From Acidovorax sp. SRB_14 (GTDB taxonomy: Bacteria > Pseudomonadota > Gammaproteobacteria > Burkholderiales > Burkholderiaceae_C): 64,000 bases of DNA. The notes beneath the pieces are model-generated. The model did not search any database. It saw only the letters and a program-made list of their open reading frames with translations, and was not told the origin of the DNA. Position 1 is the first letter of the stretch. Every line of letters begins with the position of its first letter. Position numbers and translations under genes: made by a program. The DNA lies in the NCBI RefSeq assembly GCF_012932145.1, contig NZ_MWOK01000011.1, positions 87,695-151,694 on the forward strand, written 5' to 3'. Below are positions 8,429 through 16,592 of this stretch, one piece after another.

Positions 8429-9319
8429 TCAATACGGCCGCGGAGCCATCTGCTCGGCTTCGCGGACCGTCAACGTCATGCGGCCGACGCGTTCGATCTC
8501 GATCGTCACCTCATCGCCGGCGACGATCGGACCGACACCATCGGGGGTTCCCGTGGCGATCACGTCGCCCGGTTGCAGGGGCAACACCGACGAAACCAGT
8601 TCGATCAGCTCGGCAATCCCCACGATCAGGTCGCGCGTGTTGGCGTCCTGCCTCACCTCGCCGTTGACGCTCAGGCTGTTGCGCAGCGCACCGGCATCGC
8701 CCACCTCATCCTGCGTCACGAGCCAGGGTCCCATCGGCGTGAAGGACGCGAAGGACTTGCGCATTGAGCGCTCCTCCTCTCCCGTGCCAGGCTCGATGCG
8801 CATGGTCAGGTCCATGAGGCAGGTGTAGCCAAACACATGGTCGAGCGCTTGCGCGCGCGGGATGTTGCGCCCGCCGCGGCCAATGACGACGGCGAGCTCG
8901 GATTCATGGTCGAACCGCCGCTGAGATCCACGCGGCAGCGTGATGCCCTCGGAGGGACCCACGACCGAAGCAGGCGCCTTCAGAAAAAAGCCCTGCTCGC
9001 GCGCGCTACGGCCCTTCTTGGATACGGCGCGATTACCGAGCTCGCCGATGTGCTTTTGGTAGTTCACGGGCGCCGCGAACACATGGGCGGGGGCCGGCAC
9101 GGGTGCCAGGAGAGCGACGCTATCAAGAGTGATGCTCCCCCTGCCGGCGGCAACAATACTCTCGACCTGCAAACGAGTCTCGTTCCAGTGCTCGATTAGC
9201 CAGCGCATCCGCTGGGCAGGAAGGGTGTCGAGGGCAGCGGGCACGCAGGCGGTGACGTCATGGACGCGGTCGCCCATCACGACGCCAATCCGATGGTCGT
9301 TGAAAGATGCAAGTTTCAT
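8429..9319 (-). CDS. Fumarylacetoacetate hydrolase (FAH) family protein
   Basis: A 296-residue FAH-fold enzyme; relatives hydrolyse C-C bonds of acylpyruvates (fumarylpyruvate, fumarylacetoacetate) or act as decarboxylases/hydratases on 2-oxo acids. The start MKLASFNDHRIGVV is the usual family start. Metal-site regions are visible: FDHESELAVVIGRGGRNI, DLTMRIEPGTG and GDVIATGTPDGVGPI near the end. It is divergent from an FAD monooxygenase and a gentisate-dioxygenase-like cupin, so hydrolysis of the ring-cleavage product (fumarylpyruvate-like) is the best guess. A TATGGTCCGACCATA operator lies upstream. Confidence 0.88.
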   Translation of the reverse strand: MKLASFNDHRIGVVMGDRVHDVTACVPAALDTLPAQRMRWLIEHWNETRLQVESIVAAGRGSITLDSVALLAPVPAPAHVFAAPVNYQKHIGELGNRAVSKKGRSAREQGFFLKAPASVVGPSEGITLPRGSQRRFDHESELAVVIGRGGRNIPRAQALDHVFGYTCLMDLTMRIEPGTGEEERSMRKSFASFTPMGPWLVTQDEVGDAGALRNSLSVNGEVRQDANTRDLIVGIAELIELVSSVLPLQPGDVIATGTPDGVGPIVAGDEVTIEIERVGRMTLTVREAEQMAPRPY

Positions 9320-9384
9320 GGTAGTGAGGTTTCGGTGAAGGTGGAGGCAAGCGCCCGGCGGACGTTCGTAAAAAAACCAGGAAA

Positions 9385-9399
9385 TATGGTCCGACCATA
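9385..9399. promoter_or_regulatory. FadR/GntR operator TGGTCCGACCA (type 2, site A)
   Basis: A perfect 15-bp palindrome, TATGGTCCGACCATA, containing TGGTCCGACCA, which fits the FadR-type consensus TNGTNNNACNA. It lies 65 bp upstream of the FAH gene start and belongs to a set of near-identical sites at 9477, 15614, 19341 and 19432. Confidence 0.7.
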
Positions 9400-9476
9400 G
9401 TTTAATCTTGTGGCATGTCATTGTCGACTGGTGTGGACATCTGGTATTGACGTCACACCTTGCGCTTCGGCATAAT

Positions 9477-9487
9477 TGGTCGGACCA
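9477..9487. promoter_or_regulatory. FadR/GntR operator TGGTCGGACCA (type 2, site B)
   Basis: TGGTCGGACCA lies 11 bp before the start codon of the FAD monooxygenase, where a bound repressor would block transcription or elongation. It pairs with site A to cover the divergent promoter region 9320-9498. Confidence 0.7.
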
Positions 9488-9498
9488 TAAATCACTGA

Positions 9499-11145
9499 AT
9501 GGGTAAAGTGCAGAACAAAATTAGCGTGAAGACCGAAGTGCTGGTCGTGGGCGGAGGTCCAGTGGGGCTGGCGCTCGCCGGTGACTTGGGGTGGCGGGGC
9601 CGCCAGGCCCTGCTGGTAGAACAGGGTGACGGCTCCATCTTCCAGCCGAAGATGGACCTTGTGGGCATCCGCACAATGGAGTACTGCCGGCGCTGGAACA
9701 TCGTGTCGGACGTGGAAGAAGCGCCCTACGACCGTGATTACCCGCAGGACAACGTGTATCTGACGGGGCTCAACGCCTACGAGCTGGGTCGGCAGAAGAT
9801 GCCCTCCATGCGCGCAGATCGTCCGCCGCCGGAGAGTCCGCAGAAGCGTGAGCGCTGTCCGCAGAACATGTTCGATCCGGTGCTGCGCCGCTTCGCGCAG
9901 GCGCAGCCGACGGTGGACGTGCGCTACCGGCACGAGATGGTGTCGTTCATCGAGGACGCCGACGGCGTGACGACCACCATCCGCGACATCGCGGCCGACC
10001 GCACTTATCAAGTCCGCTCGCGCTATATCGTGGGCTGCGACGGCGCCCACAGCGCGGTACGCGAAGCGCTCGGCATCGAGATGCGTGGCCGGGGTGTCCT
10101 TACCTACACCACCAACGCGATTTTCCGTTGCCCGGACTTCAACCAGCTGCATGACAAGCAGCCTGGATACCGCTACATGTTCGTCGGGCCGGACGGCGTG
10201 TGGGCCACCATCGTGGCCATCAACGGCAGGGACATGTGGCGCATGTCCATCATCGGCGGCCTCGAAAAACGTGCGCTCGAGGAAGAGGAGCTCACGCAGA
10301 TCGCCTACCAGCTGATGGGCAAGCCCTTTTTGCTGGAGATGATCAGCATCCTGCCCTGGGCGCGCGCCGAGCTTGTCGCCGACAGCTACGGCGCCGGCCG
10401 CGTGCTGATCTGTGGCGACGCCTGCCACCGGACCTCGCCCACCGGCGGCCTGGGGATGAACACCGGCATCGGCGACGCCGTGGACCTGAGCTGGAAGCTC
10501 GATGCATTGCTGGGCGATTGGGGTGGCCCTCGACTGGTCGAGTCGTACACCAGCGAGCGCAAGCCAGTGGCGCATCGCATCACCACTTTCTCCACCGGCA
10601 ACCTGCAGATCATGAAGGGCGCGCGCAGCGGCCCCGAGATCCACGAGGAAAGCGAAGCCGGTCGCGCGGCGCGGGAGCGCGTCGGCCAAGCGCTGAACGA
10701 CGGGCTCAAGCGCGAGTGGCTCTCGATGAACATGCATCTGGGCAACCGTTATCTTGAATCGCCCGTGATCGCCTATGACGCTAGCGAGGACCGCGAGGCC
10801 GCGAAGGCGGAACTGGAGGACGCGATCCACTACCGGCCCAGCTCGCGCCCCGGTGCACGTGCTCCGCATGCATGGATGAAGGACGGCCGCTCCACCCTGG
10901 ACTTATTCGGTCGTAGCTTCGTTCTGCTGGACTTCGGCGGTGCCGACGATTTCTCCGGCCTGCAGCGCGCCGCAAAGGACGCTGGCATGGCTCTGGAGGT
11001 CGTTTCCATCGCCGAGCCGGAGATCGCCGCGCTGTACGAACGTGCGCTGGTCCTGGTCCGGCCGGACGGCCACGTGGCTTGGCGCGGCGACGCGCCCCCT
11101 GCCGACGTGGCAGGGCTGATCGCCACGGTCTGCGGCAAGAAATGA
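9499..11145 (+). CDS. FAD-dependent aromatic monooxygenase (PheA/TfdB/MhpA type)
   Basis: A 548-residue flavoprotein hydroxylase expected to add one oxygen atom to an aromatic ring using NAD(P)H and O2. Group A hydroxylase motifs are all present: GGGPVGLALAGDL (18-30), the DG motif region YIVGCDGAHSAVREALG, and the second FAD motif GDACHRTSPTGGLGMNTGIG. The C-terminal ~110 residues have the thioredoxin-like fold seen in phenol hydroxylase relatives (DLFGRSFVLLDFGG). It is first in a four-gene operon; its TGA overlaps the start of the cupin gene (ATGA). The operator at 9477-9487 suggests control by regulator 2. The aromatic substrate cannot be deduced. Confidence 0.9.
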   Translation: MGKVQNKISVKTEVLVVGGGPVGLALAGDLGWRGRQALLVEQGDGSIFQPKMDLVGIRTMEYCRRWNIVSDVEEAPYDRDYPQDNVYLTGLNAYELGRQKMPSMRADRPPPESPQKRERCPQNMFDPVLRRFAQAQPTVDVRYRHEMVSFIEDADGVTTTIRDIAADRTYQVRSRYIVGCDGAHSAVREALGIEMRGRGVLTYTTNAIFRCPDFNQLHDKQPGYRYMFVGPDGVWATIVAINGRDMWRMSIIGGLEKRALEEEELTQIAYQLMGKPFLLEMISILPWARAELVADSYGAGRVLICGDACHRTSPTGGLGMNTGIGDAVDLSWKLDALLGDWGGPRLVESYTSERKPVAHRITTFSTGNLQIMKGARSGPEIHEESEAGRAARERVGQALNDGLKREWLSMNMHLGNRYLESPVIAYDASEDREAAKAELEDAIHYRPSSRPGARAPHAWMKDGRSTLDLFGRSFVLLDFGGADDFSGLQRAAKDAGMALEVVSIAEPEIAALYERALVLVRPDGHVAWRGDAPPADVAGLIATVCGKK

Positions 11146-12158
11146 ACCCGACAACCCCTGAGACAGACACTCCCATGGCCCCCTCGCAAGACACCCCACC
11201 GTTCGCCGCAGCCGGCTCGCTCCCTGAGCTGTACCAGATGCTCGACGAAGTGCAGATGAAGAACGGCTGGAACAAGCCCACGCCTTCGCTGTACCCCGAG
11301 CCCAAGCAGTGCTTCGTTCCCGCGCGCTGGCGCTACGAACACGCCCGCGCCGCCCTGCACAAGGCCGGTGACCTGGTCGACCCCAAGTGGGCGGAGCGCC
11401 GCAACCTGATCATGGCCAACCCGATCCCGGGCAACGACTATCCGACGGTGTCCACCCTGGTGGGCGCATACCAGATGGTCAAAGCCGGGGAGACGGCCCG
11501 CAGCCACCGCCATTCACCCAACGCAATGCGCGTCGTGCTCGAGGCCGCGCCAGGCACCTACACCATCGTGGATGGGGTAAAGGTGCCCATGGCGCCGGGC
11601 GACGTGCTGCTCACGCCCAACGGTTGCTGGCACGGACACAGCAACGAGAGCAGCACCGAGTCTTACTGGATCGACTTTCTGGATGCGCCTCTCGTGCAGT
11701 TGCTGGGACCGATGTTCTTCGAGCAGCATCCAGACACGCTGGAGCGCGCCGATCGCGTCGATCTGGCATCACCAATGCGCTTCGCCTTCACTGACTATTA
11801 CCCTCGGCTGCTGGCCGCGGCTGAGGTCCGCGCGGGCGTCCGCGCCCTGAAGCTGGGGCCGCCTGAGTTGCGTACCTTCGATCGCACGGTACTGCACCTG
11901 CAGCCCGGTACGCGCTGGGCGCGGCCGAGGTCCACCATCAACCGCATCTACTCTGTGATTCGGGGCCAAGGTCGCAGCGAATTCGCTGGCATACAGTTCG
12001 ACTGGTCGGGCGGCGACATGATCGCCGTGCCGAGCTGGTACGAGCACCAGCTGGTGTGTGGTCAGGAGGCCGTGCTGCTCGAAGTCTCGGACGAACCACT
12101 GCTAAAGATGCTCGACTGGGTGCGCGAACAGACGCCCGCTGAAAAGGAAAACGCATGA
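11142..12158 (+). CDS. Bicupin ring-cleavage dioxygenase, gentisate 1,2-dioxygenase-like
   Basis: A 338-residue double-cupin protein related to gentisate 1,2-dioxygenase and 1-hydroxy-2-naphthoate dioxygenase, Fe(II) enzymes that open a dihydroxylated or hydroxy-carboxylated aromatic ring. The first cupin has metal-ligand candidates His122 and His124 (ARSHRHSPNAMR) and downstream His164/His166 (NGCWHGHSN). The second cupin (IYSVIRGQGRSEF, VPSWYEHQL) keeps fewer His, as in the family. The start at 11142 overlaps the monooxygenase stop (ATGA); an ATG at 11175 is an alternative. With the monooxygenase and FAH hydrolase this suggests a gentisate-type route, although a maleylpyruvate isomerase is absent from the window. 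Confidence 0.82.
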   Translation: MNPTTPETDTPMAPSQDTPPFAAAGSLPELYQMLDEVQMKNGWNKPTPSLYPEPKQCFVPARWRYEHARAALHKAGDLVDPKWAERRNLIMANPIPGNDYPTVSTLVGAYQMVKAGETARSHRHSPNAMRVVLEAAPGTYTIVDGVKVPMAPGDVLLTPNGCWHGHSNESSTESYWIDFLDAPLVQLLGPMFFEQHPDTLERADRVDLASPMRFAFTDYYPRLLAAAEVRAGVRALKLGPPELRTFDRTVLHLQPGTRWARPRSTINRIYSVIRGQGRSEFAGIQFDWSGGDMIAVPSWYEHQLVCGQEAVLLEVSDEPLLKMLDWVREQTPAEKENA

Positions 12159-13561
12159 ACAACGACATCAATGCCACCCTCCCTGCGGTGGTCGACCTGA
12201 TCGTCCTGGGTGGCGGCCTCGCGGGCCACAGCGCCGCGCTGGAGGCGGCCGCGGCCGGTAAGTCCGTGCTGCTGCTCGAAAAGACCGGCCAGTACGGCGG
12301 CAGCACAGTGCTGAGCAGCGGCTCGTTCGCCTTTGCCGACACGGCCGCCCAGCGCGAGAAGGGGATCCAGGACACAGACGAACTGCTGCGCGCAGACATC
12401 GTGAAGGCGTCCGGCGGCCGTGTCGTTCCAGCGCTCGCCGACCTTTACGTGCAGGAACAGCGGGACGCCTATGAATGGTTGCGGCAGCACGGCGTCGAGT
12501 TTCACCCGATCGCCCTGAGTTCCAACCAGGGGGTGCCGCGCACGCACCCGACCGACCCGTGGCAGCTGATGCGTGCCCTTCATGCTCGCGTGCGGGCGAG
12601 CCGGAACATCCAGTACGTGGACAACCTGTCAGCGAGCGAGTTGGTGATCGACGCCAGCGGCTCCATCACCGGCGTGGTTGCGGGCGATGGCCATCAGGTC
12701 GCAGCCCGCCTGGGCGTCGTGCTTGCCACCGGCGGCTTTTCGCGCGACCGCGAGCTGATCGACAAGTTTTGCCCGCGTCTGGCCAACGCGCTGGTGCTGG
12801 GCGGTGAAGGCAACACCGGCGACGGCCTGAAGATGGCCTGGAAGCTGGGCGCTGACCTTCTGGACATGCCCTTCATTACCGGCACTTTTGGTGTATCGCT
12901 GAACAACTACCCGCGCACCGAGATCGACCCCGGTCAGGAAGCGCGGCTCACCTTGTCGATCTATAAGGGAGGCATCGCCGTCAACAAGTACGCCGAGCGC
13001 TTCGCCGACGAATCGATCTCCTACAAGGTGCTGGGAGAGATCTGCCTGACGCAACCCGACGGCGTCGGCTTTCAGATCTGGGACCAGAAAATCATGGACC
13101 AGTCGGCACCGCAGCCGACCTCCAACGACCTGGAAGACGCGTACCGCAAGGGCCTGGTGCACAAGGCGGACGACATCGCGTCGCTGGCGAAGCTGGTGGG
13201 GCTGGATCCCGAGCGCCTGCAGCAGACCGTGGCGCGCTACAACAACGATGTGGCCGAGGGTCCAGACACCGCCTTCGGCCGCACGGGCCTGGGCCGCGGC
13301 TGGGGCAAACTCGTTGCAATCGACACCGCGCCCTTCTACATCTATCCGTGCTCCACGGGCGTCGTCGCGACTTACTGTGGTCTGAAAGTGGATGCCGACA
13401 TGCGCGTCATCGACGTACGCGGCACCGCTATTCCGCACCTCTATGCCGCGGGCGAAATTGTCGGCGGATTCCACGGCTCCGGCTACATGAGCGGATCGTC
13501 GCTGAGCAAGTCGGTGATCTTCGGGCGCGCCGCCGCTCGCACAGCGCTGGAGACAGCATGA
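12155..13561 (+). CDS. FAD-dependent fumarate-reductase/ketosteroid-dehydrogenase-like flavoprotein
   Basis: A 468-residue soluble flavoprotein of the FAD_binding_2 family (fumarate reductase, 3-ketosteroid dehydrogenase, urocanate reductase). It has the dinucleotide fold GGGLAGHSAAL (19-29), EKTGQYGGSTVLSSG, ATGGFSRDRELI and the C-terminal FAD contact YAAGEIVGGFHGSGYMSGSS. There is no signal peptide and no flavocytochrome haem domain. It overlaps the cupin gene by ATGA and is followed by a quinone-reductase-like gene with another ATGA overlap, so it may desaturate or reduce a C=C bond in the ring-cleavage product. The electron partner is unknown. Confidence 0.85.
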   Translation: MNNDINATLPAVVDLIVLGGGLAGHSAALEAAAAGKSVLLLEKTGQYGGSTVLSSGSFAFADTAAQREKGIQDTDELLRADIVKASGGRVVPALADLYVQEQRDAYEWLRQHGVEFHPIALSSNQGVPRTHPTDPWQLMRALHARVRASRNIQYVDNLSASELVIDASGSITGVVAGDGHQVAARLGVVLATGGFSRDRELIDKFCPRLANALVLGGEGNTGDGLKMAWKLGADLLDMPFITGTFGVSLNNYPRTEIDPGQEARLTLSIYKGGIAVNKYAERFADESISYKVLGEICLTQPDGVGFQIWDQKIMDQSAPQPTSNDLEDAYRKGLVHKADDIASLAKLVGLDPERLQQTVARYNNDVAEGPDTAFGRTGLGRGWGKLVAIDTAPFYIYPCSTGVVATYCGLKVDADMRVIDVRGTAIPHLYAAGEIVGGFHGSGYMSGSSLSKSVIFGRAAARTALETA

Positions 13562-14154
13562 AGCCAATGGTACTGCTGATCCTGGCGCATCCGGACAATC
13601 GCGGCTTCGGCGGTGCGCTTGCCGACGCCTACACGGCCGGGTTGCAGGCGCAAGGCTTCGAGGTCCAGATGCTGCACCTTCCCGCGCTGGAGTTTGAAGC
13701 CACGCCGGCCGGACGACCGCCCGAGTTGGAGCACGATCTGGTCCAGGCCCGCGACGCGATCCTGCGCGCCCGGCATCTCGTGCTGGTCTATCCCACTTGG
13801 TTCGGCGGCATGCCGGCGCGCCTGAAGGGTTTCTTCGAGCGCGCCTTCGGCAACGACTTCGCCTTCAAGTTCAAGCCTGGGTCGCTGCTACCGGAGTCTT
13901 ATCTCGGCGGCCGGTCAGCGGACGTGCTGGTGACGATGGATACGCCGCCGTGGGCCTACCGCTGGCTGCTGGGTGCGCCGGGCCACAAGCAGGTGCGTCA
14001 CGCCATCCTGGGACCGTCCGGCATCAAGCCGGTCCGCATCATGTCCTTCGGCCCTCTGCGGTCCTCCAGCGACGAGCAGCGCAAACGCTGGCTGGCACAG
14101 GCGCGAGAGCGTGCTGGCGTGGTCGCGCGCAAGCTCACAGCGACCGCGACCTGA
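13558..14154 (+). CDS. Flavodoxin-fold NAD(P)H:quinone oxidoreductase
   Basis: A 198-residue protein of the flavodoxin_2/NQO family. It begins MKPMVLLILAHPD, the phosphate-binding start of this family, and contains VYPTWFGGMPARLKGFFER, the conserved active-site and dimer segment of KefF/MdaB-type reductases. It binds FMN or FAD and normally carries out two-electron reduction of quinones. It is last of four genes coupled by ATGA overlaps and ends at a strong terminator at 14229-14260. It may reduce a quinone formed from the hydroxylated aromatic, or recycle electrons for the preceding flavoprotein. Confidence 0.87.
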   Translation: MKPMVLLILAHPDNRGFGGALADAYTAGLQAQGFEVQMLHLPALEFEATPAGRPPELEHDLVQARDAILRARHLVLVYPTWFGGMPARLKGFFERAFGNDFAFKFKPGSLLPESYLGGRSADVLVTMDTPPWAYRWLLGAPGHKQVRHAILGPSGIKPVRIMSFGPLRSSSDEQRKRWLAQARERAGVVARKLTATAT

Positions 14155-14228
14155 GCTGCGTCCCGGCGCCAGGCGCCTGCCGGGCGGGACCGTGCGTCGG
14201 AACGTGGCTGCAAATGTTTCGGCGTAGC

Positions 14229-14260
14229 AGGCGGCACCGCGGGAGCACGCCGCCTTTTTT
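14229..14260 (+). terminator. Rho-independent terminator of the monooxygenase operon
   Basis: AGGCGGC (14229-14235) pairs with GCCGCCT (14249-14255) around a 13-nt loop and is followed by TTTTTT to 14260. It lies 75 bp after the quinone-reductase stop. Confidence 0.8.
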
Positions 14261-14292
14261 GTCGAGCGAAAGCTTCCGCGGCGTCCTGATCG

Positions 14293-14499
14293 TCAGCGTG
14301 GCAGCAGCGCTTCAGCAACTATTTCCCCCAACTCGGCCGCCAGTCGCTGGGCGACCCAGCAGACACTGGACGCGACCAGGCCTACGCCCGTGACCACGGC
14401 GGAACCGGGAAACTGCGCCAGCGCGATCAGTGCGGCCGACAACGCGATGCGCCCTACGTGGCCAGTCATCAGCAAGACGGCGGGGTATGTCTTCACCAT
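14293..14499 (-). CDS. Small two-helix membrane protein (anchor-like), copy 1
   Basis: A 68-residue hydrophobic protein with two predicted membrane helices (about 8-30 and 34-52) and a C-terminus ending EIVAEALLPR. ATG 14499 has GGAGAG at good spacing, so it is a real gene despite its size. A second small protein at 18014-18271 has the same layout and ends LVADTLLPQ, and both neighbour fumarate-reductase-like flavoprotein genes on the same strand. I recognise no named family. Here the neighbouring flavoprotein (14610-15590) is a pseudogene, so this copy may be a remnant of the module. A membrane anchor or small exporter subunit is possible. Confidence 0.6.
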   Translation of the reverse strand: MVKTYPAVLLMTGHVGRIALSAALIALAQFPGSAVVTGVGLVASSVCWVAQRLAAELGEIVAEALLPR

Positions 14500-14609
14500 A
14501 GAAACTCTCCTTGATTGACTTCAGCTGATGATGCGTACGCGACACCGATGCGTGTGACGCCGTCCACCCCGACGGAACATCACAATGACGCGCCACGCAG
14601 GCGCGCCAC

Positions 14610-15590
14610 TCAGGCGCGCGCCAGGATGGCTTCGCCCACGCGCAGGCCAGTAACGCTCACTTGACCAGACCGCCCACGTAGCCCGTCTTCTCACCGCCCT
14701 CGAGGCCGCCGGAGGCGCAGCCCGCCGCGTACAAGCCGGGAATCGGCTGCCCTTCGCGGGTTAGGATGCGGCCGTCCCCATCAATGGAGATACCGCTCAT
14801 CGCGTAGGTGATGCCGGCAATGGCGGGAACGCGTATAACGGCGCCTTCTCGATCGGGTAGGCATCCAACTTCACCATGCTGCGTGCCGGCACCAGACTGG
14901 CGAGCGTGCCGGCTCGCTCGGCGTTGTTGTATGCATTCACCTGTGCGACGAGGCCGGCCGGGTAAATGCCGGCCATCCCAGCGAGCTCTTCCAACGAGGA
15001 AGCGCGGTGGACGGTGCCTCTGTTCTGCTCCAGCCGGGAATTCGGCGGCGGCATCTGGAACGTGCTTCGTTCCGCCCAGATCCGGTCATCCGCGATGGCA
15101 TCCATTGGATCGGGTCGCTGAGCCATTTCGTTGGCGACGGTCGTGCCGCCCTGGCCTTCAACCGTAAAGCGCTTGCCGTCTGCCCCGACCAGTGCACCGG
15201 CCCCGATGACGTAGTCCAGCCAGAAGCAGGGCCACAGCTTCTCGTTTTGCAGCGCGGCCTGGGACTGAACGTGGCCGTAGAACCCGCGCACGTCGCTGAT
15301 GGCCGCGCCCACAGCCTGCGCCATCTTGAGGCCGTCACCCATGCCGGTCGCCGCATTGCGTTGCAGGATGCGCGAGGGATCCATGGTCACCGGCCCCTTG
15401 GTTAGCTCCGGATTGGAAGACGCCATTCGCAATCACGACAGACCCGGCGTCCATCAGGAAGCTGGTGCCGGCCGGCTTCTGGCCCATGAAACCCGTGACC
15501 CTCTCAGTGACCGAGTGACGACGGGGCAGAGCCCTGTACGCGATGGTAAGGCCATGGGTCGGCCAACGACGCGCGGGCATCGCATCGTCT
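14610..15590 (-). pseudogene. Flavoprotein pseudogene (fumarate-reductase-like), truncated and frameshifted
   Basis: Minus-strand frames together encode the C-terminal two thirds of a protein similar to the intact flavoprotein at 16593-18017. Matching blocks are AGSVVIANGVFQ, NPELTKGP...VLQRNA-like RILQRNAATGMGDGLKMA, RGFYGHVQSQAALQNEKLWP, YAMSGISIDGDGRIL and LEGGEKTGYVGGL. The frame breaks at least three times, near 15415, near 14829 (one missing base between YAF and PAIAG) and near 14656 (VK to SVTGLRVGEAILARA). The N-terminal FAD-binding GGGxxG domain is absent, lost where the sequence meets the promoter of regulator 2. No functional product is expected. Confidence 0.8.
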
Positions 15591-15613
15591 CCCCTGACGC
15601 GGCGCAACGTTCT

Positions 15614-15624
15614 CGGTCTGACCA
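15614..15624. promoter_or_regulatory. FadR/GntR operator CGGTCTGACCA (type 2, autoregulatory)
   Basis: CGGTCTGACCA, centred on the palindrome GGTCTGACC, lies 21 bp before the start codon of regulator 2 and is one step from the TGGTCNGACCA sites at 9387, 9477, 19341 and 19432. This supports autoregulation and links regulator 2 to the type 2 sites. Confidence 0.6.
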
Positions 15625-15645
15625 GATGACCGTTATCATCCCCCC

Positions 15646-16545
15646 ATGGCCTCTCTTCACAATCCTGTAGAACTTCAACGACGTCCGGCTGCGGTCTTCA
15701 AGCCGGTGCGCGAGAAACGTGCATTCGAGGAGGTAGCCGACCGCGTACGAGAAATGCTTGAGAACGGCGAGCTGCAGGTCGGCGACCGCCTGCCACCGGA
15801 GCGCGAACTCTCCAAGCAGCTGGGCGTGAGTCGCGCCGCCTTGCGCGAGGCACTGCGCACCCTGGAGAACGGGGGCCTGCTCGAACTGCGGCCCGGCAAA
15901 CTGGGCGGCGCGTTTGTCGCCGATGCGCGCCCCCTGGCGATCTCCGAGAACATGAGCGACCTGCTGCGGCAGGGCGGCATCTCGCTGGCACACCTCACCG
16001 AAGCCCGCGCCTGGATCGAGGAAGTCGTCGTCCGCGTCGCGTGCGAACGCGCCGAAGAAGCGGATTTCGCGGCGCTGGAGGAGAACGTCAGACTGGCCGA
16101 GAAACTGTTTTCAGAAGGCCAGATGATGGAAAAGCTCCATATCAACATCGAGTTCCACAACGTTCTGGCTGCGGCCAGCAAGAACCCGGTCTTGGTCATG
16201 ATGACGCAGACGCTGGGCAACGTGATGCGCAGCTTCGCTAGGCGGCTCGGCGCGGAGACCACGCGCAGCGTCGTTCGCTCGCGTACCCGCTTCATCGAGC
16301 TGCTGCGCGCACGCAATGCGGACGCCGCCGTGAAGGAAATGCACGAGCACCTGCGTTCCATCCAGAAGGTGTACATGCAGTTCGCGCGGGCCCAGGGCAT
16401 CTACCAGTTGGCGGTGCCGGCTGCGCCGTCGCTGGTCGCCAAGTCGATCCTGGAAGTGAACGAAGGCGAGGCTCGAAGCACCACCGCGCCTGCAGCGAAG
16501 ACACCCGCGAAGAAGCTGGCCGCACCGCGCAAGCGGGTGGCCTGA
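15646..16545 (+). CDS. FadR-family GntR transcriptional regulator (FCD domain), regulator 2
   Basis: A 299-residue GntR/FadR regulator. The winged helix includes FEEVADRVREMLENGELQVG, LPPERELSKQLGVSRAALRE and ENGGLLELRPGKLGGAFV; the FCD domain covers about 105-240 with family His positions (NIEFHNVLAAASKNPVL, KEMHEHLRSIQ). A 45-residue Ala/Lys/Pro-rich tail (TPAKKLAAPRKRVA) follows. It is a diverged paralogue of regulator 1. No clear Shine-Dalgarno precedes ATG 15646, so a leaderless or downstream start is possible. Its own promoter holds a type 2 operator, and the same operator occurs at both divergent promoters of the catabolic cluster, so it is the likely pathway repressor. Confidence 0.88.
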   Translation: MASLHNPVELQRRPAAVFKPVREKRAFEEVADRVREMLENGELQVGDRLPPERELSKQLGVSRAALREALRTLENGGLLELRPGKLGGAFVADARPLAISENMSDLLRQGGISLAHLTEARAWIEEVVVRVACERAEEADFAALEENVRLAEKLFSEGQMMEKLHINIEFHNVLAAASKNPVLVMMTQTLGNVMRSFARRLGAETTRSVVRSRTRFIELLRARNADAAVKEMHEHLRSIQKVYMQFARAQGIYQLAVPAAPSLVAKSILEVNEGEARSTTAPAAKTPAKKLAAPRKRVA

Positions 16546-16560
16546 TCCTTTCCCGAAGGG

Positions 16561-16584
16561 CTGGTCTTCCAACCGAAGGACCAG
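16561..16584. terminator. Hairpin between convergent genes
   Basis: CTGGTC+TTC (16561-16569) pairs with GAA+GACCAG (16575-16584, one bulged G) in the 47-bp gap between regulator 2 and the convergent flavoprotein. It is a probable bidirectional terminator without a long T-tract. Confidence 0.45.
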
Positions 16585-16592
16585 GAGTCCGC

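Noticed and set aside
9418..10869. A 483-codon minus-strand frame
   Set aside because: Antisense to the FAD monooxygenase, which has complete family motifs.
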